NCBI RefSeq assembly: GCF_018128905.1 | Contig: NZ_CP063808.1 | Coordinates: 8,990,001-9,054,000 of the forward strand | DNA: 64,000 nucleotides | From: Streptomyces sp. A2-16 | GTDB taxonomy: Bacteria; Actinomycetota; Actinomycetes; Streptomycetales; Streptomycetaceae | Reading direction: 5' to 3' | In this document: piece by piece, positions 1 through 11,780 of the stretch | Layout: every line of letters begins with the position of its first letter | How positions within the stretch are numbered: position 1 is the stretch's first letter | Notes under the pieces: model-generated | What the model saw: the letters and a program-made list of their open reading frames with translations, nothing else | The model's database searches: none | What the model was told of the DNA's origin: nothing | Position numbers and translations under genes: made by a program

Positions 1-284
1 AGGGCGGTGGCGGCGGTACGGCCACGCCCACCACGTCGGCCACCCCCACCGCCTCGGCCACCCCCGGCCAGTCCGCCTCGCCCACCACCGGGCCCGGCGC
101 CGAGCCCAGCGAGTCCACCGAGGCCGGCGCCTCCGCGTCGGCCTCCTCCTCCGCCTCCGCGCAGGGTTCCACCGGCGACCTCGCCGAGACCGGCAACGGC
201 GCTCCCGTCGGCCTGCTCTCGGGGCTCGCCGCCGCGCTGGTGGCGGCGGGCGGTTACCTCGTGGTCAGGCGGCGCCGGGCCTGA
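1..284 (+). CDS. C-terminus of a sortase-anchored cell-surface protein (partial, 5' end outside window)
   Basis: Only the last 93 codons are in the window, read from position 3 to the TGA at 282-284. The visible part is a low-complexity Thr/Ser/Pro/Ala linker of the kind that crosses the cell wall. It is followed by LAETG, a hydrophobic stretch (GLLSGLAAALVAAGGYLVV) and a positive tail RRRRA. LAXTG with this layout is the sorting signal recognised by class E sortases in Streptomyces, so the mature protein should be covalently attached to peptidoglycan. The functional domains lie upstream of the window and cannot be judged. It faces ppc tail to tail across a strong terminator. Confidence 0.85.
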   Translation, partial: GGGGGTATPTTSATPTASATPGQSASPTTGPGAEPSESTEAGASASASSSASAQGSTGDLAETGNGAPVGLLSGLAAALVAAGGYLVVRRRRA

Positions 285-291
285 CGCAGAC

Positions 292-337
292 GGCGGAAGG
301 CGGTGCCCCCGGAATCCCGGGGGCACCGCCTTCCGCC
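292..337. terminator. Bidirectional hairpin terminator between the surface protein gene and ppc
   Basis: Perfect 21-bp inverted repeat (292-312 and 317-337) with a 4-nt loop AATC, followed by TTT on the plus strand. It sits exactly between two convergent stop codons (284 and 354), so it can end both transcripts. Confidence 0.9.
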
Positions 338-353
338 TTTCTCCGTGCGGAGG

Positions 354-3113
<2,760 letters not shown>

Positions 3114-3418
3114 AGGTGCGGCTCCTTGCAGTGTTGAAGCTCGTCTGGAGGGAACCCGGAGGTCGGTCGTGCGGCAGCCGCCGCATACGGGCCGGACATC
3201 CGGGAAGAAATCAGAGCGGACCGCGCTGTCCGACCGACTCCAAGGATAGGTGTCCATGCGGACGCGCAGACTCTCGGGCTCTTGCCGCAAGGCGCCGCAC
3301 TGCCATACTTACGACGCCGTAGGTTACGGAACCGTAGGGACCGTCGTAACGGACCCCGGGAAGGATTCCCGCAGCCCGGCACTTGTCTCAAACCCTCGAA
3401 ACCCCACAGGGGACGCCC
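3114..3418. promoter_or_regulatory. Divergent ppc / desaturase intergenic region with a promoter and TetR-type dyads
   Basis: For the desaturase I read a -35 TTGCCG (3282-3287), a 16-nt spacer and a -10 CATACT (3304-3309). Immediately downstream are two 12-bp dyads: TACG-ACGC-CGTA (3310-3321) and TACGG-AA-CCGTA (3325-3336), plus CCGT-CGTA-ACGG (3341-3352). Their position over the expected transcription start fits repression by the TetR protein encoded downstream in the same operon. The ppc promoter was not recognised. The link to that TetR is inference. Confidence 0.55.
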
Positions 3419-4429
3419 ATGACCACGCGCTCCGATGTGATCGCAGACGCCCCGAAGGCGACCGACGGCTCGACACCGCCCTCCGCGACCCTGGGTGGTG
3501 AGCAGAAGCGCTCGCTCGAGCAGATCACGCTGCTCCTGTTCATCACCGTTCCGTTCCTCGCCCTGCTCGCGGCCGTGCCGCTGGCCTGGGGTTGGGGCGT
3601 GAGCTGGCTCGACCTGGGCCTTCTGGTCTTCTTCTACTACCTCGGCTGTCACGGCATCACGATCGGGTTCCACCGCTACTTCACCCACGGTTCCTTCAAG
3701 GCCAAGCGCCCGCTCAGGATCGCGCTGGCGATCATGGGGTCGCTGGCGGTCGAGGGGCCGCTGGTGCGGTGGGTGGCCGACCACCGCAAGCACCACAAGT
3801 TCTCCGACGCCGAGGGCGACCCCCACTCGCCGTGGCGGTTCGGCGAGACGCTCCCGGCGCTGATGAAGGGCCTGTGGTGGGCCCACATCGGCTGGATGTT
3901 CGACGAGGAGCAGACCCCGCAGGACAAGTACGCGCCGGACCTGATCAAGGACCCGGCGATCCGGTCGATCTCCCGCCAGTTCATCTACTGGACGATGCTC
4001 TCCCTCGCCCTGCCCGCCGTGATCGGCGGACTGGTGACGATGTCCTGGTGGGGCGCGTTCACCGGCTTCTTCTGGGGCTCCCTGGTCCGCGTCTGCCTCC
4101 TGCACCACGTGACGTGGTCGATCAACTCGATCTGCCACGCGGTGGGCAAGCGGCCCTTCAAGTCCCGTGACCGTTCGGGCAACGTGTGGTGGCTGGCCGT
4201 GCTGTCCTGCGGTGAGTCCTGGCACAACCTGCACCACGCCGACCCGACCTCGGCCCGGCACGGTGTGATGCGCGGGCAGGTGGACTCCTCGGCACGGATC
4301 ATCCGCTGGTTCGAGATGCTCGGCTGGGCGTACGACGTGCGCTGGCCGTCACGCTCGCGTATCGATTCACGCCGGAACACGGGCGGGGACGGCTCCCGGC
4401 GCAAGGAGGAGACCGCCGAGGCGGCATGA
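3419..4429 (+). CDS. Acyl-CoA (delta-9 type) fatty acid desaturase
   Basis: Integral-membrane di-iron desaturase that introduces a double bond into acyl chains for membrane fluidity. All three histidine boxes are present: HRYFTH (residues 85-90), DHRKHH (about 121-126) and HNLHH near 265. They are interleaved with two hydrophobic hairpins, the usual topology. The 336-residue length is normal. I prefer the ATG at 3419, preceded by AGGGGAC at 7 nt, over an in-frame TTG at 3383. The 3' end overlaps the TetR gene by ATGA, so the two are translationally coupled. Dyads at 3310-3336 suggest repression by that TetR. Electron donors are not encoded here. Confidence 0.93.
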   Translation: MTTRSDVIADAPKATDGSTPPSATLGGEQKRSLEQITLLLFITVPFLALLAAVPLAWGWGVSWLDLGLLVFFYYLGCHGITIGFHRYFTHGSFKAKRPLRIALAIMGSLAVEGPLVRWVADHRKHHKFSDAEGDPHSPWRFGETLPALMKGLWWAHIGWMFDEEQTPQDKYAPDLIKDPAIRSISRQFIYWTMLSLALPAVIGGLVTMSWWGAFTGFFWGSLVRVCLLHHVTWSINSICHAVGKRPFKSRDRSGNVWWLAVLSCGESWHNLHHADPTSARHGVMRGQVDSSARIIRWFEMLGWAYDVRWPSRSRIDSRRNTGGDGSRRKEETAEAA

Positions 4430-5106
4430 TGGACGCCGTGGCGACCGACTCCAGCAGTACCCCGAGCAACGAGGCGAAGCCGCGGCGTGCCCGGCGCACC
4501 CGGATGACGGGTGCCGAGCGTCGCGCCCAGCTTCTGGAGATCGGTCGCACGCTCTTCGCCGCGAAGGGCTTCGAGGCCACGTCGGTGGAGGAGATCGCGG
4601 CGAAGGCGGGCGTCTCCAAGCCGGTGGTGTACGAGCACTTCGGCGGCAAGGAGGGCCTGTACGCGGTGGTCGTGGACCGCGAGATGCGGCGCCTGCTGGA
4701 CATGGTGACGAGTTCCCTGACCGCCGGGCACCCCCGTGAACTGTGCGAACAGGCGGCCTTCGCCCTCCTCGACTACATCGAGGAGTACACGGACGGCTTC
4801 CGCATCCTGGTGCGCGACTCCCCCATCCCCCAGTCCACGGGGTCCTTCGCCTCCCTGATCTCGGACATCGCGACCCAGGTCGAGGACATCCTGGGCCGCG
4901 AGTTCAAGCGACGCGGCTTCGACCCGAAGCTCGCCCCCCTCTACGCCCAGGCCCTGGTCGGCATGGTCGCCCTGACCGGCCAGTGGTGGCTGGACGTGCG
5001 CCGCCCGAAGAAGGCGGAGGTGGCGGCACACCTGGTGAACCTGGCATGGCACGGCCTGGACGGCCTGGAGGCGAAGCCGCGCCTGATAGGACGCCGGAAG
5101 AGCTGA
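4426..5106 (+). CDS. TetR-family regulator coupled to the desaturase
   Basis: 226 residues. The N-terminal tail is basic (about 1-30) and is followed by a TetR helix-turn-helix at about 35-80, including the typical GVSKPVVYEHFGGKEGLY recognition segment. The C-terminal helical domain would bind an effector, plausibly an acyl-CoA given the neighbour. The start ATG overlaps the desaturase stop by 4 nt (ATGA), so both are made from one transcript. The palindromes at 3310-3336 are the obvious operator candidates, which would make it autoregulatory. Effector and targets are inferred from context only. It ends before a strong bidirectional terminator. Confidence 0.9.
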   Translation: MMDAVATDSSSTPSNEAKPRRARRTRMTGAERRAQLLEIGRTLFAAKGFEATSVEEIAAKAGVSKPVVYEHFGGKEGLYAVVVDREMRRLLDMVTSSLTAGHPRELCEQAAFALLDYIEEYTDGFRILVRDSPIPQSTGSFASLISDIATQVEDILGREFKRRGFDPKLAPLYAQALVGMVALTGQWWLDVRRPKKAEVAAHLVNLAWHGLDGLEAKPRLIGRRKS

Positions 5107-5114
5107 CCGACACG

Positions 5115-5151
5115 GTGGTACCCCGCGCCCCTCGGGGACGCGGGGTACCAC
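5115..5151. terminator. Bidirectional hairpin terminator
   Basis: Stem GTGGTACCCCGCG (5115-5127) pairs with CGCGGGGTACCAC (5139-5151), and the loop holds an inner CCCC-TC-GGGG stem. It lies between the convergent TetR and FG-GAP protein genes. Confidence 0.85.
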
Positions 5152-5168
5152 GTGAACCGCTGATCCGG

Positions 5169-7361
5169 TCAGCGCACCACCGTGCCGAAAGCCACCCCCG
5201 CCGCGGGCACACCGTCCGCGCCCGGCGCGTACGTCACGACGGTCTCCGCGCCCGCGTTGGTCACGTTGCCCCACGGCACCGCGTAGGCGGACCCGCGCGT
5301 GCCGGGCCCCTTGGGCATGCCCAGGTACAGGTGCGTGGCACCGGCGGCGATGTACCCGCCGAGCTGCTGTCCCGCCCCCGCCGCACCGGGGACGCCGGCC
5401 TTGCCGGGCTCGACGACCACCTCGTTGTCGCCGGGCGCCCCGATCGGGGTGAAGACCGTCACGGATCCGGCGTCGGCGACGGTGCCGATGTCCTCGCCCG
5501 GGACGCCCACCGCGATCAGCGTGTTCTTCGTCGAGGCGACGGCGCCGGGCGCGAGCGAGACCGCGGAGACCTGCTCGCCGAGGCGGTCACCGGTCTCGGG
5601 GTCACCTGACACGTTGGCCGAGCCCTGGTTGAGTTCGGCCAGCTCGCTGACCGCGCCCGCGGCCGTGATCCGCAGGTTCACCACCCGGCCGGTGTCCGCG
5701 TCGGTGCTGTTGTCCTCGCCGGGCGAGCCGACCGCGAGGATCGAGTCGGTCGCGGCGGTGGAGGAGGACGCGGTGGCCCGGTAGGACGTCATCGCGAGGG
5801 AGAAGCCGAACTTGTCGCCGGCCTCCGAGGCACCGCTGATCTCGGGCGCGGTGCTGTCCTGGTCGATGCCCGCCAGCGGGGTCGGGATGCCGTCCGCGCT
5901 GAGCGTGTGGCTGAGGATCTCCAGGCCGCCGGAGTCGTCGGCGGTGCCGATGGCCTCGTACGGCGTGCCGATCGCGAGGTGCTGCGGCGAGGCGGCGACC
6001 GTGGTGCCGAAGCGGTCCTCGGCCTCCACCGTCCCGTGGACTCCGGCCGAGCCCTGGTTGATCGCCCGGTTGGTGGAACCACGCAGGTAGAAGCTGCTGC
6101 CCGCGTTGGCCAGTCCGTCGAGGTCCTCGCCGGGGACGCCGATGACGAGGTAGGGGTCGCCCGCGGTGGTGACGCCGGCGGCGAGGGAGTGGCCCATGCG
6201 GTCGCCGGCCTCGGAGGCGGAGGCGAGGATCGAGCCGGCGCCCTGCCCCTGTTCCAGGGCGAGCTCGGCGGGGCCCTTGGTGAGGCCCTCCGCCGAGCCG
6301 TACAGCACCTGGACGAGACCGGCGTCGGCGGCGCTGCCGATGTCCTCGGCCGGGGTGCCGACGACCAGGTCGGTGTAGCCGTCGAGGTTGTGGTCGACCA
6401 CGGCGAGCGCGGAGCCGAACTGGTCGTTCTCCTCCGCCCCGCCGCTCACGCCCGCGGTGTTCTGGGACAGGGCGAGGGTGCCCTTGCCGCCGCCCAGGAC
6501 GATGTGGACGACACCTGCCTTGGCGACGGTCCCGACGGCGGCCTGCGGGTCCGCCATCGCGGTGTCGCGGACGCCGTCGCCGTTGAAGTCGACGACGTGG
6601 GCGGCCTGGACGCGGGTGGTGACCCAGTCGCGGATGTCGTCGAGGCGGGTGGCGACGGCGCCGGTGCGGGTCTCCGTGGAGTTGAAGCAACCGCCCTGCC
6701 AGGAACGGCTGTTGACCCCGGCGAGCTGTGTGCTGCCGTTGACCGTGCGGAAGAGGGGGCCGCCGGTGTCGCCGGCGCAGATCGCGTCGCCGTCCTTGCC
6801 GGTGACGGCGAGGGTGGTCACGCCGACGGTGTCGGCGGTGAACGTTCCCTGGTGCATGCGCAGGGGCGCCCACTCGGTGGCGGTGCGGCCGTAGCCGGTG
6901 CTCACGAGACTCTCGCCCGCGGTCGGCATGGCGGTGGCGATCGCGGCCGGGGCGATGCCGGTGACCGGCCTGTTCAGCCGGGCGAGGACGAGGTCGCGGT
7001 CGGTGCGCGGGGCGAGCTCGACGACCGTGCGGGACTGGCCGCTCGTGGTGGTGGTGTCGGTGCGGCCGATGACCGCGGTGGTGGCCTGGGCGGGCTTGCC
7101 CGCGCGGATCTGGAAGCTGCCGGAGGGGTCGTCGGCGAAGCAGCTCGCGGCGGTCAGCACCCAGTACGGGTCGACCAGGGCTCCGGAGCAGCGGCGGGCG
7201 CCGTCGCCGATGTCGAGCCGGGCGGTGAAGGCGTACGCGCCGTCGGCGGCGGGGTCGCCCGCGACGGCGTGGGCGGCGGGCGTGAGGCCGGCGACGCCGA
7301 GCGCGACGGACGCGGCGAGCAGGGCGCCGGTGAGCGCCGTACGGGGTCTGTGGTGGGCCAC
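5169..7361 (-). CDS. Secreted trypsin-like pseudoprotease with C-terminal FG-GAP (integrin-type) repeats
   Basis: 730 residues with a signal peptide (1-32, ending TPAAHA). Residues 35-250 form a chymotrypsin-fold domain. The catalytic His position reads TAASC (Ser73) instead of TAAHC, and the nucleophile position reads GDTGGP (Thr199) instead of GDSGGP. Asp123 (RDLVLARL) is kept. Both substitutions are clear in the DNA, so peptidase activity is unlikely. Residues 255-730 carry about six FG-GAP blades, the first two with Ca-binding loops (DFNGDGVRD, DHNLDGYTD) and later ones with GxPGEDxG. This suggests an extracellular binding protein. It lies 36 nt downstream of a small secreted protein gene and probably shares its transcript. 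Target unknown. Confidence 0.85.
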   Translation of the reverse strand: MAHHRPRTALTGALLAASVALGVAGLTPAAHAVAGDPAADGAYAFTARLDIGDGARRCSGALVDPYWVLTAASCFADDPSGSFQIRAGKPAQATTAVIGRTDTTTTSGQSRTVVELAPRTDRDLVLARLNRPVTGIAPAAIATAMPTAGESLVSTGYGRTATEWAPLRMHQGTFTADTVGVTTLAVTGKDGDAICAGDTGGPLFRTVNGSTQLAGVNSRSWQGGCFNSTETRTGAVATRLDDIRDWVTTRVQAAHVVDFNGDGVRDTAMADPQAAVGTVAKAGVVHIVLGGGKGTLALSQNTAGVSGGAEENDQFGSALAVVDHNLDGYTDLVVGTPAEDIGSAADAGLVQVLYGSAEGLTKGPAELALEQGQGAGSILASASEAGDRMGHSLAAGVTTAGDPYLVIGVPGEDLDGLANAGSSFYLRGSTNRAINQGSAGVHGTVEAEDRFGTTVAASPQHLAIGTPYEAIGTADDSGGLEILSHTLSADGIPTPLAGIDQDSTAPEISGASEAGDKFGFSLAMTSYRATASSSTAATDSILAVGSPGEDNSTDADTGRVVNLRITAAGAVSELAELNQGSANVSGDPETGDRLGEQVSAVSLAPGAVASTKNTLIAVGVPGEDIGTVADAGSVTVFTPIGAPGDNEVVVEPGKAGVPGAAGAGQQLGGYIAAGATHLYLGMPKGPGTRGSAYAVPWGNVTNAGAETVVTYAPGADGVPAAGVAFGTVVR

Positions 7362-7397
7362 GGTGAAGTTGTCCCTTGTGAGTCGGGTGCGCGGAGG

Positions 7398-7898
7398 TCA
7401 GCCGGTGACGCGGAGTTCGAGCAGGATGGTGGGGGCATCGCCGACGCCCTCGCCGACGCCCTTGAACTCGCCCTTGGCGACGTCGACGGTCTGGGTCTGG
7501 CCCTCGGCGCTCAGTTCGGCGCGGACCGCGCGGGCCTCGGTGGCAAGGGCGTAGACCTCGGGGATCTCCAGGGTGAGCCAGCCGGTGGCGGCGGTGGAGC
7601 GGAAGCAGAACTTGCCGTCGGCGCTGTTCCGGGTCCAGACCTCGATCTGGTCGGTGGCGGCCGCGTTGCAGGCGGCCAGGGTGATGCGGCCGTCGCCGCG
7701 CTTGAGGGTGATGCCCTGCTCGGCGAGGATCTTCGCGGCGCCGGGGTAGTTGAAGTCCTCCACGGCGACCGGCGGGACGTCGTCGGCCGCGGTCCGGACG
7801 GCGTCGGGCGGGGCGGCGACGGCGTAGGCGGCGGCACCGACCAGGACCGCGGCACCGGCGAGACCGGCGCTCAGCAGCCTGCGGGTTCTGGATATCAC
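7398..7898 (-). CDS. Small secreted protein of unknown function, upstream partner of the FG-GAP pseudoprotease
   Basis: 167 residues. The GTG at 7898 is chosen because GAAGGGAAA lies 5-6 nt upstream and a clean signal peptide follows directly (RRLLSAGLAGAAVLVGAAAYAVAAPP). The open frame extends upstream to 8075 but that part is not signal-like. The mature part has two cysteines (AACNAA and KFCFRS) that could form a disulfide, and a predicted beta-rich C-terminus. I do not recognise the family. Close spacing (36 nt) to the pseudoprotease gene and shared export suggest the two act together outside the cell. That is inference. Confidence 0.75.
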   Translation of the reverse strand: MISRTRRLLSAGLAGAAVLVGAAAYAVAAPPDAVRTAADDVPPVAVEDFNYPGAAKILAEQGITLKRGDGRITLAACNAAATDQIEVWTRNSADGKFCFRSTAATGWLTLEIPEVYALATEARAVRAELSAEGQTQTVDVAKGEFKGVGEGVGDAPTILLELRVTG

Positions 7899-8183
7899 AA
7901 AGTTTCCCTTCCGGTGAATGCGCGAAATAGGACGCAGCAGGAATGAAGCAGAAAAAGGAAAGGAAAAGTGATGTGCGTCACTCGCCACACAGAGCGAATG
8001 ACGAAAGCCCCCTTTGCCCGCTGTAACCGCAGGGCATCCGCCTCCCCGTTGCGGAAAGCGAACATAACAAAGCACGGAGCAAAAACAAAGCGCTCACAAA
8101 GCAGAGGCAAAGCGTATGCTCTCCCGGTCGAGATCCGACCCCCGGCCAGGGGAACGGCCGGGAAGCGGAAGGTTGCTTCTCAA
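7899..8183. promoter_or_regulatory. Divergent intergenic region, unusually AT-rich
   Basis: 285 bp separate the two divergent secreted-protein genes. The stretch 7930-8120 is purine-rich and much richer in A/T than its surroundings, for example AGAAAAAGGAAAGGAAAAG and CAAAAACAAAG. A possible -10 for the plus strand is TATGCT at 8115-8120. No confident -35 or operator was seen. The base composition suggests a regulatory or recently exchanged segment. Confidence 0.4.
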
Positions 8184-11100
8184 TTGAGAAATAGACTGCT
8201 CGGCAGGGGGAGGCGGCTGACCACGGCCGTCGGTCTCTCCCTGCTGCCGGCCCTGTTGGCAGGGCTCTTGTCCGCCGCGCCCGCCGCGGCCGTCGACGAC
8301 CCCGTCGAACCCGAGCCGACCGGCCTGGAACACATACCGGCGACCGACCGGGGCAAGGTCGTCGCACTGTGGAAGACCGGCGGGCCGGGAGTGCGCGCGG
8401 CCGCCGAGGCCGCGCTGACCGGCAGTGACACGGCCGTACGCCGCTTCCTGGACCAGGAGCGGGTGGTCGCGCAGCTCAGTGACGACCGGGTCGCCACCGT
8501 GCAGATCCTGTCGATGGGCGGGCGGGCGGTCCGCGAGGCCGCCGAGACCGCGCTCGCGGGCACGTCCGAGCAGCTGACGGCGTTCCTGAAGGACGGCTGG
8601 AAACAGCCTCTGGAGGAGGACCAGCGGGTCCAGGCCGCACGCGTCGTGGCCTTCGGCGGCCGTGAGGTGCAGGCCAAGGGCCGGGCGGCGCTGAACGGGA
8701 GCATCGACGACGTCCGGGCCTTCCTGAACGAGGGCCAGTACGCGGCCCGCGACAACGACGACCGCGTGGCCGTGGTGCAGATCATCAGCACCGGCGGCCA
8801 GGCCACCCGGGAGGCGGGCCGGGCGGCACTGAACGGCACGATGGACGACGTACGCGAGTTCCTCGCCGTCGGCCAGCACATCGCCCGCGCCCGTGACCAG
8901 GAACAGGCCACCATCGCCCAGCTCGCGGAGCAGGCGACGGAGGCCGGTCGGCAGGCCGCCGAGGAGACCGAGGCCGCGAAGGACGCCTCGGAGAAGGCGA
9001 TCGCGGCGACCGAGCTCGCCAAGGAGGCCGCCGAGAAGGCCGCGCGGGAGACCGAGGCCGCCAAGGACGACGCCCAGCGGGCCTCCGGCGCCGCGGGCCG
9101 GGCGGCGGACGCGGCCCGGGGCGCGGCCCGCGCCGCCGAGCAGGCCATCGCCTCCGCGCGCGCCGCCAACACCTCGGCGCGCATCGCCGCGAACGCCGCC
9201 GCGCAAGCGGCCTCGGCCGCCGCGGCTGCCGCCCAGGCCGCGTCGAGCGCGCGCTCGGCCGCGGCGGACGCGGCGACCGACGCGACCAAGGCGGACGCCG
9301 CCAACAAGGCCGCGGCGAAGGCCCGGGACGCGGCCAAGGGCGCGAAGAAGGCCGCCGAGGCCGCGAACCACGCGGGCGTGGCCGCCACCGAGGCCGGCAA
9401 GGCTGCCAAGGCCGCCCTCAGCGCCGGGGCCAACGCGGACGCGGCGGCCGCGGCGGCGACGGCCGCGAGCGGATACGCGGGCGTGTCGGACGCCCAGGCC
9501 CAGCGGGCCCGGGACGCCGCCGCCGACGCCCGTCGGCACGCGGCGGACGCGACCGCCGCCGCCAACCGGGCCGAGGCGCTGGCCACGCGCTCGGCGCAGG
9601 CGGCCTACGAGGCGCGGGACGCGGCCAACTCGGCCGCCGTGCACGCCGAGAACGCGGCGACCGCCGCCGAGGAGGCCGCCAAGCACGCGGGCGACGCCGC
9701 CAAGGCCGCCGAGGAGTCCACCAAGCACGCCAACGCCGCCACCGAGGCCGCCAACGCGGCGACCGCGGCCGTGGCCAAGGCCCGTACGACCTTCGACCTG
9801 GCCCGCGAGGTGGAGGCGGCCGAACTTGCCGCCCGCAGCGCGCAGTCCACGGCCCGCGCCGAGTACCTGAAGCGGCTGACCGAGGAGCGCGAGGCGCGCG
9901 AGCGGGCCAAGGCCGAGGAGGCCCGGGCCAAGGACGCCGAGGCCGCCGCGCTCGCCGAGGAGGCGGCGTCCCCCGCCGTGGAGATCCCCGAGGCCGCCGC
10001 CAAGGGCCGCAAGGTGGCCCTGCACATCGCGGACACCCGCGGTCCGTGGAGCGTGACGGCCGCCGAGGTCGCGCTGTCCTCCTCGGACACCGAGGTCGTG
10101 GCGTACCTGCGGACCGACCTGAAGCGGGCGCAGGAGCAGGACGAGCGGGGCCGCGTCGACCAGCTGGCCACCGACGCGGGCTCCGCGACCGTGCGCACGG
10201 CGGCCGAGACGGCACTGGACGGGGACACCGCCGCGATCCGCGCGTTCCTGACGACCGGCCAGCACAAGGCCGCGGCGAACGACTACCGCGTCGAGATCAC
10301 CAAGCTCCTCGACGGGGCCGGTCCCGGCGTCAAGGAGGCCGGGCAGGCCGCGCTGGACTCCAACTCCACCGACCGCATGCGGGAGTTCTTGACCACGGGC
10401 TACTTCACCGCCCGGACCACCGACGAGCGCGTACGGGCCGTGCAGCTGAAGGAGAGCGGCGGGCCCGAGCTGTCCGCGGCCGCCCAGGTCGCGCTGGCCG
10501 GACCGCCGGAGGTGCTGCACGCGTTCATCGAGGTCGGGCAGTTCTCCGCGCTGCGCGCCGACCGGCTGACGGCCACCCATGTGGCCCGGGTACAGGGCCT
10601 GATCGCGGGCGCGGCCCGGGTGGCGTGGACCGCCCAGGAGAACGCGGCCCTCGCCCAGAAGGTCGCCGCCGAGGCCCGCAAGGCCGCCGAGAAGGCCGCC
10701 GAGTACTCCCAGCAGGCGAAGGACTCGGCCGCGCAGGCGAACGTGTACGCGGACCAGGCACGCACCTCGGCCGCGGCGGCCGAGAAGTCGGCGGCGGACG
10801 CGGCGGCCTCGGCCCGCACGGCCCGCGCGGCAGAGGCGGACGCCCACGCGGCTGCCCGCCGCGCCTCCAACTCCGCGGCGCAGGCCACGGCTTCGGCTGC
10901 GGCGGCGCAGGGGTCGGCGGGTGCCGCATGGCAGGCGGCCGACGAGGCACGGGCCTCGGCGAACGCGGCCGGAAAGTCGGCGGAGGAGGCGCAGAAGGCG
11001 TACACCGAGGCGATCGTCGCCACGGCGATCAAGATCTGGGAGGAGGCCGAGGCCAAGCGCAAGGACGAGGAGTTCCGCAAGGACAAGGCGGAGGCCCAGG

Positions 11101-11780
11101 CCCTGGAGGACGCGCTGGCCGACCTGGCGGCCGAGGAGGGCGACTGGTGGGACTACGTCTCCGGCGCCGGGCACCTCGTCCTGGACACCGCCGGCCTGGT
11201 CCCCGGCTTCGGTGAGGCCTTCGACCTGATCAACTGCGGCTGGTACGGGGCCGAGGGCGATGCCCTCAACTCCTCGCTGTCGTGCGCCGCGGCGATCCCG
11301 ATCGTCGGGTGGGGCGCGACAGCGGGCAAGTGGGGCAAGACCGGCATGGCGGCGGCTGAGGCGTTCGCGAAGTCGATGCGCGCCGAGGGGAAGATCCCGC
11401 ACATCTGGACCGCGAACCCGCGCAGGGGTCTGTCGAACGCCCAGAACGCGGCGACGCACTGGGGCAAGCACAAGGCGGAGTTCCCCGAACTGTCCTCCCT
11501 GTCGGAGTACGTCGAACTCGCCCACCGCTACAGCGCACTCGGCCGCAACGCGATCAAGAACGGCCAGTCGGTGCCCGGTTACCGGATCTACCAGCAGAAC
11601 GGCGGATCCGTCGCGGTCTTCGACGAGGCGAGGGGGGCGTGGTCGGCGTTCACCCCTGACGGTATTCCGCAGACCCTGTACAAGCCGCGCCCGTACGACG
11701 CGGCGACCAACCCCAACGGTTACCGGGGCACGCTGGAAGACTGGCTGCGGGAACCCGCACGTGGATCGGAGCTCAGGTAG
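8184..11780 (+). CDS. Secreted ALF-repeat / Ala-rich coiled-coil protein with a toxin-like C-terminus
   Basis: About 1198 residues from TTG 8184, the only start with a ribosome site (GGAAGG, 11 nt) in front of the signal peptide (residues 1-36, ending SAAPAAA). Four ALF repeats follow (about 50-240, e.g. AALNGSIDDVRAFLNEGQ), then a long Ala-rich coiled coil (240-590), four more ALF repeats (607-800), a second coil (810-950) and a globular tail (985-1198). The tail starts with a pre-toxin-like hydrophobic segment (DTAGLVPGFGEAFDLINC, two Cys) and ends with an HWGKHKAEFPE...DGIPQTLYKP module resembling small nuclease toxins. The next gene starts directly after the stop codon. ALF repeats are known in secreted actinobacterial proteins; the toxin assignment is inference. 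The start remains uncertain. Confidence 0.75.
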   Translation: MRNRLLGRGRRLTTAVGLSLLPALLAGLLSAAPAAAVDDPVEPEPTGLEHIPATDRGKVVALWKTGGPGVRAAAEAALTGSDTAVRRFLDQERVVAQLSDDRVATVQILSMGGRAVREAAETALAGTSEQLTAFLKDGWKQPLEEDQRVQAARVVAFGGREVQAKGRAALNGSIDDVRAFLNEGQYAARDNDDRVAVVQIISTGGQATREAGRAALNGTMDDVREFLAVGQHIARARDQEQATIAQLAEQATEAGRQAAEETEAAKDASEKAIAATELAKEAAEKAARETEAAKDDAQRASGAAGRAADAARGAARAAEQAIASARAANTSARIAANAAAQAASAAAAAAQAASSARSAAADAATDATKADAANKAAAKARDAAKGAKKAAEAANHAGVAATEAGKAAKAALSAGANADAAAAAATAASGYAGVSDAQAQRARDAAADARRHAADATAAANRAEALATRSAQAAYEARDAANSAAVHAENAATAAEEAAKHAGDAAKAAEESTKHANAATEAANAATAAVAKARTTFDLAREVEAAELAARSAQSTARAEYLKRLTEEREARERAKAEEARAKDAEAAALAEEAASPAVEIPEAAAKGRKVALHIADTRGPWSVTAAEVALSSSDTEVVAYLRTDLKRAQEQDERGRVDQLATDAGSATVRTAAETALDGDTAAIRAFLTTGQHKAAANDYRVEITKLLDGAGPGVKEAGQAALDSNSTDRMREFLTTGYFTARTTDERVRAVQLKESGGPELSAAAQVALAGPPEVLHAFIEVGQFSALRADRLTATHVARVQGLIAGAARVAWTAQENAALAQKVAAEARKAAEKAAEYSQQAKDSAAQANVYADQARTSAAAAEKSAADAAASARTARAAEADAHAAARRASNSAAQATASAAAAQGSAGAAWQAADEARASANAAGKSAEEAQKAYTEAIVATAIKIWEEAEAKRKDEEFRKDKAEAQALEDALADLAAEEGDWWDYVSGAGHLVLDTAGLVPGFGEAFDLINCGWYGAEGDALNSSLSCAAAIPIVGWGATAGKWGKTGMAAAEAFAKSMRAEGKIPHIWTANPRRGLSNAQNAATHWGKHKAEFPELSSLSEYVELAHRYSALGRNAIKNGQSVPGYRIYQQNGGSVAVFDEARGAWSAFTPDGIPQTLYKPRPYDAATNPNGYRGTLEDWLREPARGSELR

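Noticed and set aside
5169..7361. Active trypsin-like protease
   Set aside because: Two of three catalytic positions are replaced (Ser for His, Thr for Ser), so I call it a pseudoprotease.
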